Counted from the first letter of the stretch, positions 16,232 through 26,329 are shown. The stretch: 64,000 nt of DNA from JAOPZW01 sp963707695 (GCA_963707695.1 CAVPQY010000006.1:496001-560000); one strand, 5' to 3'. Numbers and translations: made by a program. The notes: a model not told the origin generated them from the sequence alone.

Positions 16232-17229
16232 CGGTCCGACGACGGCGGACGCCCGCCGGCCTCGTCGTCGTCGCCGCGCTCGTCGCCGCGGTCCTCGGCT
16301 CGGCGCCCGCGGCCTCCGCGGCGGCCACGCGGCCCGTGGTGCTGCAGGTCCGCCCCGTCACCCCGGGCGTCGTCTTCGTCCTGCACGGGCGCCGGTACGT
16401 CAGCGACGCGCGTGGGCGCGTCACGCTGCCCGCGAGCCCGAAGGAGCGCGCCCACGGCGGCGCGCTCCTGCGCGCGCGCCTGCGCATCCCGCCGCGGACC
16501 GTCGCCCCGGGGCGGCGGATGCGCTTCGGGCGCTGGGTGGGTGCCACGCCGACCGTGGTCCTGCACGCGCCGGTCCGCGTCGTCCTGACCGACCCGGCCG
16601 GCCGCGAGCTCGACGGGAGCGAGGCGCCCGAGGTCGTCGTCCGCGGCAGCGACGGCTCGCGCCCGGTCCTCCGCAGCGACCGCACGACCTGGCTGCCGGC
16701 GGTCCGCGCCGTCGTCACGCCACGCGGCGACTGGCGGCGCCGCTCGATCTCGTACACCGTCCAGGAGGTGCGGGCCCACGGCGTGAACGTCGTGCACCGC
16801 AACCAGCAGCGGTTCAAGCCCGTGCGGACCCCGCGGGTGCAGGTGCGCGCCCTGTTCTTCTCGGCCCGTGTCACCGTCCGCGACGCGCTCTTCGCCCGTC
16901 GCGTCGGCCGCGCGGTCGTCGTCCGCTTCCCCGACGGGCACGCCGAGCGCCGCCCGCTCGACGACACCGGGCACGTCCTGCTGACCGGCCTCGCCCGCGG
17001 CGAGTACCAGGTCAGCGTGGACGGCCCCGGCCTCTCGTTCGCGCGCCCCGTGTCGCTGTCGCGGTCGCAGGACGTCGACCTGCGGGTCATCAGCCGCCTC
17101 GACGTCGTCGTCGTGGGGGGCACGCTGCTCGTCGTCGTCGTGGGGCTCGCCGTCGCCCACCGCGTCCTGCGCCGGCGCCGGCGGCGGTCGCGCCGGCGCA
17201 CCACCGAGAGGGAGCTCATCCATGGGTAG
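16228..17229 (+). CDS. Exported membrane-anchored protein of unknown function
   Basis: No family is recognised. A 333-residue protein with a twin-basic signal peptide (residues 1-32, cleavage after ASAA). A beta-rich extracellular part of about 260 residues follows, with two apparent carboxypeptidase-regulatory-like or Ig-like modules (for example RVVLTDPAGRELDG). A C-terminal transmembrane helix (about 290-310, LDVVVVGGTLLVVVVGLAV) and a very basic cytoplasmic tail (RRRRRRSRRR) complete it. Start ATG 16228 overlaps the phosphoesterase stop. Its end overlaps the next gene by 8 nt. Topology resembles that of its two neighbours, which suggests a shared cell-surface assembly. Confidence 0.75.
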   Translation: MTVRRRRTPAGLVVVAALVAAVLGSAPAASAAATRPVVLQVRPVTPGVVFVLHGRRYVSDARGRVTLPASPKERAHGGALLRARLRIPPRTVAPGRRMRFGRWVGATPTVVLHAPVRVVLTDPAGRELDGSEAPEVVVRGSDGSRPVLRSDRTTWLPAVRAVVTPRGDWRRRSISYTVQEVRAHGVNVVHRNQQRFKPVRTPRVQVRALFFSARVTVRDALFARRVGRAVVVRFPDGHAERRPLDDTGHVLLTGLARGEYQVSVDGPGLSFARPVSLSRSQDVDLRVISRLDVVVVGGTLLVVVVGLAVAHRVLRRRRRRSRRRTTERELIHG

Positions 17230-18355
17230 GCGCCACGTCCTCCGGGGCGCCGTGGCGGCGCTCGTCGCCGGTGCGCTCCTCGCCACCGCGCCCGGCGGTG
17301 GGACCCCGGCCCGGGCCGCGGTGCCGCTGGCCGGCGCGCCGCCCGTCCTCGCCTACTACTACATCTGGTTCAACGCCTCGTCGTGGAACCGCGCCAAGGT
17401 CGACTTCCCGCTGCTCGGGCGCTACTCGAGCGACGAGCGCAGCATCATGGAACGCCACGTGCGGTGGGCGCAGGAGGCCGGCCTCACGGGCTTCCTCGTG
17501 AGCTGGAAGAGCACGCCGGTCCTCGACCGCCGGCTGCGGATGCTCATCGACGTGGCCCGGCGGCGCCACTTCGGCCTCGGCATCGTCTACCAGGGCCTGG
17601 ACTTCCACCGCCGCCCGCTGCCCGCCGCGCGGGTCGCCCAGGACTTCCGGCTGCTCGCGTCGGACTTCGGGCGCTCGCCGCCGCTGCGGTTCCGCGGCAA
17701 GCCGCTCGTGGTGTGGTCGGGGACCTGGCGGTTCGCGCCGTCCCAGGTCGCCCAGGCGACCGCGCCGGTCCGCGACCGCCTCACGGTGCTGGCCAGCGAG
17801 AAGCACCCCGGCTCCTACGAGCGCCTGGCCGCGTCGGTGGACGGCGAGGCCTACTACTGGTCCTCGGCCGACCCGCTGCGGACGCCGGGCTACGCCCGCA
17901 AGCTCGACCTGATGGCCCGCGCGGTGCACCGCCGCGGCGGGCTGTGGGTGGCGCCCGCCGCTCCCGGGTTCGACGCCCGGCTGCTGGGCGGCCGCAAGGT
18001 CGTCCCCCGGCGCGACGGGCGCACGCTGCGCCGGTCGCTCGACGTCGCGCTGGGCTCGGACCCGGACATGGTCGGCCTCATCAGCTGGAACGAGTACAGC
18101 GAGAACTCGCACGTGGAGCCGAGCCGCGAGGAGGGAGGGCGCGCGCTCACCGTGCTCGCCGACGCGCTCGGGGCCAGGCCGGCGAGCACCGCGGACCTCG
18201 ACTCGAGCACGTCCTCGCCGACCGGCGCGCAGTACGGGCTCCCGCTGCTCGGCGCCTTCGCCGTCGTGCTCGTGGGGGGCGCGGCACTGCTCGCCCGCCG
18301 ACGCCGGGCGGCCCACCGGCGACGACTGGGAGGGGAGCACCCATGGACACCGTGA
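17222..18355 (+). CDS. GH99-like glycoside hydrolase, exported and anchored
   Basis: A 377-residue protein with a signal peptide (1-33), a TIM-barrel domain like glycoside hydrolase family 99 (endo-alpha-mannosidase/mannanase type) and a C-terminal transmembrane helix (about 345-362) with a basic tail. Family-like features are the first strand PVLAYYYIWFN, the helix RHVRWAQEAGLTGFLVSWK, and the terminal WNEYSENSHVEPS motif (residues 289-301), where E291 and E294 occupy the positions of the acidic catalytic residues of GH99. The substrate is probably a mannose-containing surface glycan, given the GT2/GT39 neighbours; that is inference. It overlaps the preceding gene by 8 nt and the following one by 13 nt. 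Confidence 0.8.
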   Translation: MGRRHVLRGAVAALVAGALLATAPGGGTPARAAVPLAGAPPVLAYYYIWFNASSWNRAKVDFPLLGRYSSDERSIMERHVRWAQEAGLTGFLVSWKSTPVLDRRLRMLIDVARRRHFGLGIVYQGLDFHRRPLPAARVAQDFRLLASDFGRSPPLRFRGKPLVVWSGTWRFAPSQVAQATAPVRDRLTVLASEKHPGSYERLAASVDGEAYYWSSADPLRTPGYARKLDLMARAVHRRGGLWVAPAAPGFDARLLGGRKVVPRRDGRTLRRSLDVALGSDPDMVGLISWNEYSENSHVEPSREEGGRALTVLADALGARPASTADLDSSTSSPTGAQYGLPLLGAFAVVLVGGAALLARRRRAAHRRRLGGEHPWTP

Positions 18356-20767
18356 ACCGGGTTGCGCGCACCGTGGAAGGGATCGACGACCTCGTGCGTT
18401 GTTCCCCCGCCGCCATGTCCGAGTGCCCTGTCCTGGCCCCCCTCGGCAAGCGCCTCCGCCGCCTCGCGGGGGCCCTCGCCCTCGTCGCCGCGCTCCTCGC
18501 CCTGGGGGCGGCTGGCGCCAGCGCCGCGGCCCCGCAGCTCAAGCGCTACCCGTACCTCTCGGACGCCACGTCGGGCGGCGTGACCGTCAACTGGGGAACC
18601 GACCGGACGCTCACGACCGGCACGCTGCGCTGGGGGCGCGTCGGCGTCGAGTCGTGCACGGCCAACGCCGTCACCGCGACGCGCGCCTCCGTGACGGTCG
18701 GCAGCGTCTCCGAGTACCAGTGGACCGCGCGCGCGGGCACCGGCGACGGAACCCGGTTCTGCTACCGCGTCTTCGGCGGCACCGTGGACCTGCTCGGCGC
18801 CGACGCCTCGCCGCAGGCCGACAGCCGCCTGACGAGCACGTCGACGCCCTTCAAGTTCGCCGTGCTCGGCGACTGGGGCCAGGGCTACGCCGCCGGCAAC
18901 CCGGGGCAGGCCGGCGTCATGCGCCAGATCGCCGGCAGCGGCGCCCGGTTCGCCGTCGGCACCGGTGACGTCGGCTACCCCTCCGGCAACCAGACGAACT
19001 ACGGCGACCTGTTCCAGACCGGCGACAACGTCAGCGGCGTCTTCGCGCCCGACAGCTGGACGCTGCCGGGGCGCTCGATCCCGCACTTCCCGACGAACGC
19101 GAACCACGGCCGCAACGGCACCTTCCTGCAGATGTGGCCGAGCGCCCAGACGGCGGCCGCCGCCGGAGGGCGCTTCCAGATGGACACCTACTGCTGCACG
19201 AACGGGACGTCGTCGGCGAGCTACCCGAGCGTCTGGTACGCCTTCGACCAGGGCGGCGCGCGGTTCTACGTCCTCGACGCGTCGTGGGCCGACACGAACA
19301 ACGGCACGGCGACGATCTACGAGAACGACTACGACAACCACTGGACGCCGGCGAGCCCGGAGTACCAGTGGCTCCAGCGCGACCTGGCCAACCACCCCGG
19401 CTCGCTGAAGCTCGCGTTCTGGCACTACCCGCTCTACGTCGACAACTCGACCCAGACCTCGGACACGTTCCTGCAGGGCCCGACCAGCCTGGAGGGACTC
19501 CTGCACAACTACGGCGTGTCGATGGCCTTCAGCGGCCACGCGCACGTCTACGAGCGGAACCTCGCGCCCGCCGGAGGCTTCGTGTCCTACGTCACCGGCG
19601 GCGCCGGCGGCCGGCCGCAGCCGGTCAGCCACTGCAGCGCGATCGACGCCTACGCGATCGGCTGGTCCACCAGCTCCGGCAGCGGCAGCAAGTGCGGCGC
19701 GGGCGTCAAGCCGACGTCCGCGCTGCAGTTCCACCACTTCCTGCTCGTCACCGTCAACGGGCGGCAGGTCACGGTGACGCCGACCGACTCGCAGGGCCGG
19801 ACCTTCGACGTGCAGACCTACGACTTCTCCGCCCCGCCGCCCCCACCGCCGGCCGACACGACGGCGCCCACGGCGCCCGGGAGCGTGACCGCCGCCGCGG
19901 CGAGCTCGTCGCGCGTCGACGTCAACTGGACGGCATCGACCGACAACGTCGGCGTCACCGGCTACAACATCACGCGCAACGGCGTCCTCGTGGCGACGGT
20001 GAGCTCCGCGACGTCCTGGTCGGACACGACCGTCGCGCCGGGCACGACCTACACCTACGCCGTCTCGGCCTTCGACGCCGCCCGCAACGCGTCGTCCGCC
20101 ACGGCCGCGGCGCCCGTGACGACGCCGACCGGCGGGTCGCTCGGGATCCGCTTCGTCCGCCAGGCCACCGGGAGCACCGGCGGCGGGACGAGCTTCGACG
20201 TGCCGATCGTCTCCACCTCCGGTGACGCACTGGTGGCGGCGGTCGCCATCCAGGCGGGGTCGACCGCCGCCGGTGACCGGCGTGACGGACTCCGCCGGCG
20301 GGACGTGGACCAAGGGCGCCGTCGGCTTCCTGTCGGGCTCGAGCACCCGCACCGAGCTCTGGTACCGGACGGCCGCGCCGTCCGTCACGAACGCGACCGT
20401 GACGCTGTCGACCGCCAAGGCGGCGGGCGCGACGGTGGCCGAGTTCAGCGGCGTGGCCACCGCCGGGGCGCTCGACGTCGCCGCGGGCAACACGGGCACG
20501 GCGTCGTCGACCACCGCACCCACGCCCACGATCACCACGACCGTGCCCGGCGACGTCGTCGTCGGCTCGATCAACTACCCGGGGTCGGCCACCTCGAGCC
20601 TCGTCGACGGCGCCTTCAGCACCCTGTCGGACGTCGACGTGGGCACGATGCACGGCCGGCAGGCCTACCGCGTCGCGGCGACGACCGGACCGACATCGGC
20701 GAGCTGGAAGCTCTCCGCGGCGGCGAACAGCGGCGGGGCGATCCTCGCGCTGAAGCGCGCGCCGTGA
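18343..20767 (+). CDS. Exported purple-acid-phosphatase-like metallophosphatase with FN3 domain (frameshifted)
   Basis: An exported dimetal phosphatase. The N-terminal half holds a signal peptide, a purple-acid-phosphatase N-terminal Ig-like domain (GGVTVNWGTDRTL) and the calcineurin-like core, with GDWGQG, GTGDVGYPSG, the NANHG variant of GNHE, FWHYPLY and GHAHVYERN. A fibronectin type III domain (about residues 505-600) and a beta-sandwich domain of about 200 residues follow. The frame breaks near 20270 by one extra base; the continuation ends at 20767, and that end is confirmed by the GTGA overlap with the next gene. Corrected length is about 807 residues. ATG 18343 has a GGAGGGGAG ribosome site; ATG 18415 is an alternative start. 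Confidence 0.8.
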
Positions 20768-21909
20768 CGACGGTCGTCCTGTCGGACCTGCACCTGGGCG
20801 TGCGCTCGGGTCGCGACCTCCTGCGTCGCCCCGACGTGCGCGCCCGGCTGTGGGCGCAGCTCGAGGACGCCGACCGGGTCGTGCTGCTGGGGGACGTCGT
20901 CGACCTCCGCCAAGGCCCGGTCGCGCGCGTGCTCGACGTGGCGCGCCCGTTCTTCGCCGAGCTCGGGTCGGTCCTGGGCGATCGCGACGTCGTGCTCGTG
21001 CCCGGCAACCACGATCACCGGCTGCTGGCCGCGTGGCACGCCCGGCGCGTCGACGAGGACCCGCTCGGCCTCGAGCAGCGGATCGTGGCCGGCCGCGGCG
21101 ACGGGCCCGCGTGGACCCTGGCGCGCTGGCTCGGGCCCGCGCGCCTGACCTTCGCCTACCCGGGGCTGTGGCTGCGGCCCGGCGTCTACGCGACGCACGG
21201 CCACCTGCTCGACGTCCACACCGTGCTGCCGACGCTCGAGCGGCTGGCCATCGGGACGCTCGGGCTGCTGACCGGGCCGGTGCCGCCGCGCGCCACGCCC
21301 GAGGACTACGAGGCGCGCCTGGCCCCGCTCTACGCGCTCGCCCACGAGCTCGTGCAGGGGTGGCCGCGACGCGAACGGGGGCCGTCCGGGCTGACCGGCC
21401 CGGCGGATGCGGGCCGGCGCGGCCCGGGGCCGGTGCTGCGCCGCCTGCTGCTCGGCGGCGGGGGGGACCGCCCGCCTCGCGCGGCGCGCTGGGGCCGGCG
21501 CTGCCGGTCGTGCTGGCCGCGCTGCGCGTCGCCGGGCTCGGGGACCTGCGGGCGCGGACGGAGGCCGACGACCTCCTGCCGGCGGCCCTGACCGCGCTCG
21601 GGGAGCTGTGCGTCCACCTCGACCTGCACGCGGACTGGCTCGTGACGGGCCACGTGCACCGCGCGGGGCCGTGGCCGGGCGACGACGCCCGCGCGTGGGT
21701 CGCGCCGACCGGGACGCGCCTGGTCGGAACCGGCAGCTGGATCGAGGAGCCCGCGCTGGAGCCGGCGACGGCCCCGGGCGGGCCGGCCGCCCCCGGCACG
21801 TGCGTCCGCGTCGGCGACGCGGGGCCGCCCGTGGCGGTGCGCGTCCTGGGACGGCGAGGCCGATGCCGGCCACGGGGACCGCGCGCCGCCGCTCGCCGTC
21901 GTGGGCTGA
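20764..21909 (+). CDS. Metallophosphoesterase (two frameshifts)
   Basis: A calcineurin-like phosphoesterase without a signal peptide. It has LSDLHLGVRSG at the N-terminus, LLGDVVDLR, VPGNHDHRLL, THGHLLD and, late, VTGHVHRAG, the five conserved metal/phosphate blocks. GTG 20764 overlaps the previous stop. The frame slips by one missing base in a run of seven G (21460-21466), and slips back by one extra base near 21848 (GGG), giving a natural end at TGA 21909 with good codon usage (DGEADAGHGD). Corrected length is about 381 residues. If the second slip is not real, the frame would run to 22208. The substrate is unknown. Last gene of the overlapping chain. Confidence 0.72.
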
Positions 21910-22020
21910 GCCCGCGGCCGGCCCGGGGGTCCCGGACCGGCGGCCGCCCGGTCGGCCCGGGCGGACCGACCGGTCGGCCCGGGCACGGACGGACCGGGTC
22001 GATGTCGCCGCGCCCCGGCG

Positions 22021-22026
22021 TACACT
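22021..22026 (+). promoter_or_regulatory. TACACT -10 box before the small gene at 22035
   Basis: TACACT ends 8 nt before ATG 22035; a likely leaderless promoter opening the small-gene/dnaE group. Confidence 0.45.
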
Positions 22027-22034
22027 CGCGGGGC

Positions 22035-22208
22035 ATGAGGCCGAGGCCGCCCCGCGACCCCTTCGACGCGCCGTCGCGGACCGTGGTCGCCGAGCCCGTC
22101 CGGCCCGACGAGGAGCCCCTGCGGCCCCCGGCGGTCCCCGCGCCCGTGGCCGCCGAGCGCGGCCCGAGCGGGCCGGAGCGCGACGAGCCGCCGCCCGGGC
22201 GCCCGTGA
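22035..22208 (+). CDS. Small proline/arginine-rich protein, 57 residues
   Basis: No family is recognised. The protein is rich in Pro, Arg, Glu and Ala, with no hydrophobic segment, and looks disordered. Support is the TACACT box 8 nt upstream and the GTGA overlap of its stop with the next gene (22205-22208). It is in the same frame as the tail that the upstream metallophosphoesterase would have without its second frameshift, so a continuation of that gene cannot be fully excluded. Confidence 0.5.
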   Translation: MRPRPPRDPFDAPSRTVVAEPVRPDEEPLRPPAVPAPVAAERGPSGPERDEPPPGRP

Positions 22209-22774
22209 GCGCCGCGGCCCCGGACCTCCTCGAGGCGGTCATCGCCTTCCGGGGCTGGCGCGTGGCCGACGGGGCGCTCCTCTCGCCGCACGCCGAGGAG
22301 CGCTGGACCGGCGTCGTGCGCGCCCGCTGCCGGCCGGAGCTGCGCTCGCCCGAGGCCCCCGAGCACCCGCCCGACCTCGCACCGCACCCCGACTGCCGCT
22401 GCGGGCTGCACGCCTACCACGCGCCACGCTCGGCCCTGCCCGCGTCGGACTTCCGCGGCGTCGTCGGGATCGTCGCGGTCTGGGGGCGCCTCGAGGTGCA
22501 CCCCGAGGGCGTCCGCGCCGAGGTGGCGCAGGTCCGGGCGCTGGGGCTCTCGCCGCGGTGGTCGAGCTGGCAGCGCGCCGCCGTCCGGGAGGTCGCCCGG
22601 GACCTCGACGTGCCGCTCGTCGACGAGGCCTCGCTCGCGGCCACGGCGGGCGAGTTCGGCGCGCCCCTGCCGGTCGGTGCTGCGCTGACCGGGCCGTCGT
22701 CCGCAACGTGCGGGCGCAGCGCCCCCGGGCCGGGGATCGCATCCGGCGCGGCACCTATCCTCGGGGTTCCGTGA
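22205..22774 (+). CDS. Conserved actinobacterial-type protein with CRCG motif
   Basis: A 189-residue soluble protein. The N-terminal half has the layout GWRVADGALLSPHAEERW, then PHPDCRCGLHAYHAP (cysteines about residues 64 and 66) and a GVVGIVAVWGRLEVHPEGVRAE strand-rich core. I have seen this W-x-V, C-x-C-G-x-(H/Y)-A arrangement in uncharacterised actinobacterial proteins; no function is known to me. It starts in a GTGA overlap with the small gene and ends in a GTGA overlap with dnaE (22771-22774), so its expression is tied to the replicative polymerase subunit. Confidence 0.7.
   Translation: MSAAAPDLLEAVIAFRGWRVADGALLSPHAEERWTGVVRARCRPELRSPEAPEHPPDLAPHPDCRCGLHAYHAPRSALPASDFRGVVGIVAVWGRLEVHPEGVRAEVAQVRALGLSPRWSSWQRAAVREVARDLDVPLVDEASLAATAGEFGAPLPVGAALTGPSSATCGRSAPGPGIASGAAPILGVP
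22756..22761 (+). promoter_or_regulatory. TATCCT -10 box before dnaE
   Basis: TATCCT lies inside the end of the preceding gene, 9 nt before GTG 22771. It could give dnaE its own leaderless transcript. Confidence 0.45.
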
Positions 22775-25700
22775 GCACCCCCGCCTGCGCCCACCTGCAC
22801 GTCCACTCGGAGTACTCGCTCCTGGACGGCGCGTGCAACATCGACGCCCTCGCGGCGCGGGCCGCGGAGTTCGGCCAGCCCGCCCTGGGCCTGACCGACC
22901 ACGGGGTGATGAACGGCGCCGTCGAGCTGCACCTGGCGGCCAAGAAGCACGGCGTCAAGCCGATCATCGGCTGCGAGGTCTACCTCGTCGACGACCACGC
23001 CGACCGGCCCGAGCCCGGCTCGGGCCGAAGGGTCGAGCGCAACCACCTCACGCTCCTGGCCTCCTCCGACGTCGGCTACCGCAACCTCGTCAAGCTCTCC
23101 TCGGCGGGCTTCCTGGAGGGGCTGCACCGGGGCAAGCCGAACGTCGACCTCGCCCAGGTCGAGCGCCACGGCGAGGGCCTCATCGCGCTGACGGGCTGCC
23201 TGGCCTCGCGCTTCTGCCAGCGCCTCGTGGCCGGCCGCGACGCCGAGGCGCGCGCCCACGCCGACGACCTGCTGCAGGCGCTCGGCGCGGACAACGTCTT
23301 CTTCGAGGTCCAGAAGAACGGCATCGGCGACCAGGAGGTCGCCAACGCCGGGATCGTCCGCATCGCGCGGGACGTGGGCCGACCGCTCGTGGGGACCGGC
23401 GACGTCCACTACCTGCGCCGCGAGGACTACCACCACCACACGGCGCTCCTGTGCGTGCAGACGAAGTCGACGCTCGCCGCGCCGAAGATGACCTTCGACA
23501 CGAACGAGTTCTACCTGCGCTCGAGCGAGGAGATGGCGCAGGCCTTCGCCGAGTGGCCGGAGGCGATGGCCTCGACGCTCGAGATCGCCGAGCGCTGCCA
23601 CGTCGACCTCGAGCTCGGCGGCCAGCTCATCCCGCGCTTCCTGCCCGAGGGCCAGGACGAGCGCGCCTACCTGCGCGAGCGCGTCTTCGACGGGCTGCGC
23701 GCCCGCTACGGCGACCCGGTGCCCGCGGATGCGGTGGAGCGTGCCGAGATGGAGCTCGCGGTCATCGACCGCATGGGGTTCAACGCCTACTTCCTCATCG
23801 TCTGGGACTTCGTGAAGTGGGCCAAGGACCACGGGATCGGCGTCGGCCCGGGCCGCGGCTCGGCCGCCGGCTCGATCGTGGCCTTCTCGCTGCGGATCAC
23901 CGACGTCGACCCGCTGCGCTACGACCTGCTCTTCGAGCGCTTCCTGAACCCCGAGCGCGTGTCGATGCCGGACATCGACATCGACTTCTCCGTCCGCGGC
24001 CGGGAGCGCGTGATGCGCTACGTGACCGAGAAGTACGGGCGCGAGTCGGTCGCGCAGATCATCACCTTCGGCAAGATGTTCCCGCGCGCGGCGACGCGCG
24101 ACGCGGCCCGCGTCCTCGGGCACGACTACGGCGCCGGCGACCGCCTGGCCAAGCTCATCCCGGACCCGATCATGGGCCGGCCGCCGAGCTTCGACGACTG
24201 CCTGCGCGACGGCGAGCAGCTCCGCGCCGCCTACGACAGCGACCCGACGGCGAAGCAGATCATCGACGTCGCCAAGGGCCTGGAGGGGATCGTCCGCAAC
24301 TCGTCGATCCACGCCGCGGCCGTGGTCATCGCGGGCATGCCGCTCACCGACGTGGTGCCGCTCCAGCTCGCCGACGCGGGGACGACGGACGAGCGCGGCG
24401 AGCGCGAGTACCGGATGGTCACGCAGTTCTCGATGAAGCCCGTCGAGCAGCTCGGGCTGCTGAAGATGGACTTCCTGGGGCTGCGCAACCTCGACGTCAT
24501 CGAGGACGCGCTGGACATCATCGAGCGCTCCGACGGCGAGCGCCCCGACATGACGGCGCTGCCGCTCGACGACCCCGGGACCTACGAGATGCTGGCCCGC
24601 GGCGACTCGATCGGCGTGTTCCAGTTCGAGTCCGAGGGCATGCGCGAGGCCCTCAAGAAGGTGCGCCCGACCGAGTTCGACGACCTGGTCGCGCTCAACG
24701 CGCTCTACCGGCCGGGCGCGATGGACCAGATCCCGACCTACGCCCGCGGGAAGCGCGACCGCGACACCGTCGCGATCCCCGACGAGCGCCTGGAGCCGAT
24801 CCTCGGGCCGACCTACGGGGTCATCCTGTACCAGGAGCAGGCCATGCAGATCTCCAAGGAGCTGGCCGGCTTCAGCGGGGCCAAGGCGGACGACCTGCGC
24901 AAGGCCATCGGCAAGAAGAACCGGGCGGCGATGGCCTTGCTCGAGCCCGAGTTCCGGGCGGGCTGCGCGGCCAGCGGCACGAGCCCGCAGGTCATCGACT
25001 GGCTCTGGACGACGAACGAGAAGTCGGCCGACTACTCGTTCAACAAGTCCCACGCGGCCTGCTATGCGCTCATCGCCTACCGCACCGCGTGGCTCAAGGC
25101 GAACTACCCGGCCGAGTACATGGCCGCCCTCATCTCGTCCGTCATGGACACGAAGGACAAGGTCCCCTTCTTCGTCGCCCAGACCGAGGACATGGGGATC
25201 GAGATCCTCCCGCCCGACGTCAACCTCTCCGACCACGAGTTCGTGGTCGTCGACGGGCACATCCGCTTCGGGCTCGACGCGGTCAAGGGCGTCGGCTTCG
25301 CGGCGGTCGAGGCGATCAAGGCGGCGCGCGAGGACGGCGGGCCGTTCGACTCGATCTGGGACTTCTGCGCCCGCGTCGACCCCCGCGCGGTGAACAAGCG
25401 CGCGATCGAGGCGCTCATCAAGTGCGGCGCCTTCGGGTCGACCGGCGCCACGCGACGGGGGATGCTCGAGGTCCTCGAGCAGGCCCAGGGCGCCGGGCAG
25501 AAGCAGCAGCTCGACGCCCAGATCGGGCAGGGCTCCATCTTCGACATGGCGGGCGACGACGCGGATCCCGGCCGCCCTGGCGGCGCGCCGTCCTTCGCGC
25601 CGTCGCACCCGCCGATCCCCTCCGCCGAGTTCGACCAGCCGGACCTCCTCGCGCTCGAGAAGGAGTCGATCGGCGTCTTCATCTCCGCGCACCCGCTCAA

Positions 25701-26310
25701 GGAGGTGCGCGAGGCCATGCGCCAGGCGGTCGACTTCCCGCTGGCCGACCTCGCCGACCGCCGCGACGGCGACTGGGTCACGGCCGGGGGCATCATCACC
25801 CAGGCCAAGAAGATCCGGACGAAGAAGGGCGACCCGATGATGTTCGCCACGCTCGACGACCTCGAGGGCGCGGTGGAGATCCTCGTCTTCGGCAAGGCCC
25901 TGGCGGAGTACGAGGGCGCGCTGGGCGTCGACTCGGTCGTGCTCGTGCGCGGGCGCGTCGACCACAAGGACGCGGCCAAGACGTGCCTGATCGTGCAGAC
26001 GGTCGAGCCGTTCGAGCCCACGCCCGAGGAGGTCGAGGCCGCCCGCGAGGAGGCGGCCCGGACGCCGCAGGGCCCGTCGGCCCTGACCGTGGCCCTCGAC
26101 GCGCGCGCGCTGCCCGCGACGGTCATCGAGGAGCTCAAGCACGTCCTGGGCAACCACACGGGTGAGCGCGAGGTCGTGCTGCACCTCGAGACGTCCTCCG
26201 GCCCGCGCCTGCTGCGCCTGGGGGGCGACTTCAAGGTCAACGAGACGCCGAGCCTGCGAGCCGAGCTGGCGAAGATCCTCGGGCCCGAGGCCCTGCGCGT
26301 GACCGCCTAG
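22771..26310 (+). CDS. dnaE: DNA polymerase III alpha subunit
   Basis: The replicative polymerase catalytic subunit, 1179 residues, the usual length of actinobacterial DnaE1. The N-terminal PHP domain begins ACAHLHVHSEYSLLDG, and its metal-binding histidines are retained. The palm contains GPGRGSAAGSIVAFSL and the catalytic acid cluster PDIDIDF (D401, D403, D405). The fingers, the beta-clamp-binding region, and a C-terminal OB fold (DWVTAGGIITQAKKIRTKKG) follow. GTG 22771 is set by the GTGA overlap and the conserved PHP start. This is the only replication gene in the window. Confidence 0.96.
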   Translation: MSTPACAHLHVHSEYSLLDGACNIDALAARAAEFGQPALGLTDHGVMNGAVELHLAAKKHGVKPIIGCEVYLVDDHADRPEPGSGRRVERNHLTLLASSDVGYRNLVKLSSAGFLEGLHRGKPNVDLAQVERHGEGLIALTGCLASRFCQRLVAGRDAEARAHADDLLQALGADNVFFEVQKNGIGDQEVANAGIVRIARDVGRPLVGTGDVHYLRREDYHHHTALLCVQTKSTLAAPKMTFDTNEFYLRSSEEMAQAFAEWPEAMASTLEIAERCHVDLELGGQLIPRFLPEGQDERAYLRERVFDGLRARYGDPVPADAVERAEMELAVIDRMGFNAYFLIVWDFVKWAKDHGIGVGPGRGSAAGSIVAFSLRITDVDPLRYDLLFERFLNPERVSMPDIDIDFSVRGRERVMRYVTEKYGRESVAQIITFGKMFPRAATRDAARVLGHDYGAGDRLAKLIPDPIMGRPPSFDDCLRDGEQLRAAYDSDPTAKQIIDVAKGLEGIVRNSSIHAAAVVIAGMPLTDVVPLQLADAGTTDERGEREYRMVTQFSMKPVEQLGLLKMDFLGLRNLDVIEDALDIIERSDGERPDMTALPLDDPGTYEMLARGDSIGVFQFESEGMREALKKVRPTEFDDLVALNALYRPGAMDQIPTYARGKRDRDTVAIPDERLEPILGPTYGVILYQEQAMQISKELAGFSGAKADDLRKAIGKKNRAAMALLEPEFRAGCAASGTSPQVIDWLWTTNEKSADYSFNKSHAACYALIAYRTAWLKANYPAEYMAALISSVMDTKDKVPFFVAQTEDMGIEILPPDVNLSDHEFVVVDGHIRFGLDAVKGVGFAAVEAIKAAREDGGPFDSIWDFCARVDPRAVNKRAIEALIKCGAFGSTGATRRGMLEVLEQAQGAGQKQQLDAQIGQGSIFDMAGDDADPGRPGGAPSFAPSHPPIPSAEFDQPDLLALEKESIGVFISAHPLKEVREAMRQAVDFPLADLADRRDGDWVTAGGIITQAKKIRTKKGDPMMFATLDDLEGAVEILVFGKALAEYEGALGVDSVVLVRGRVDHKDAAKTCLIVQTVEPFEPTPEEVEAAREEAARTPQGPSALTVALDARALPATVIEELKHVLGNHTGEREVVLHLETSSGPRLLRLGGDFKVNETPSLRAELAKILGPEALRVTA

Positions 26311-26329
26311 CGAGCGCGGATCGGGCCGA

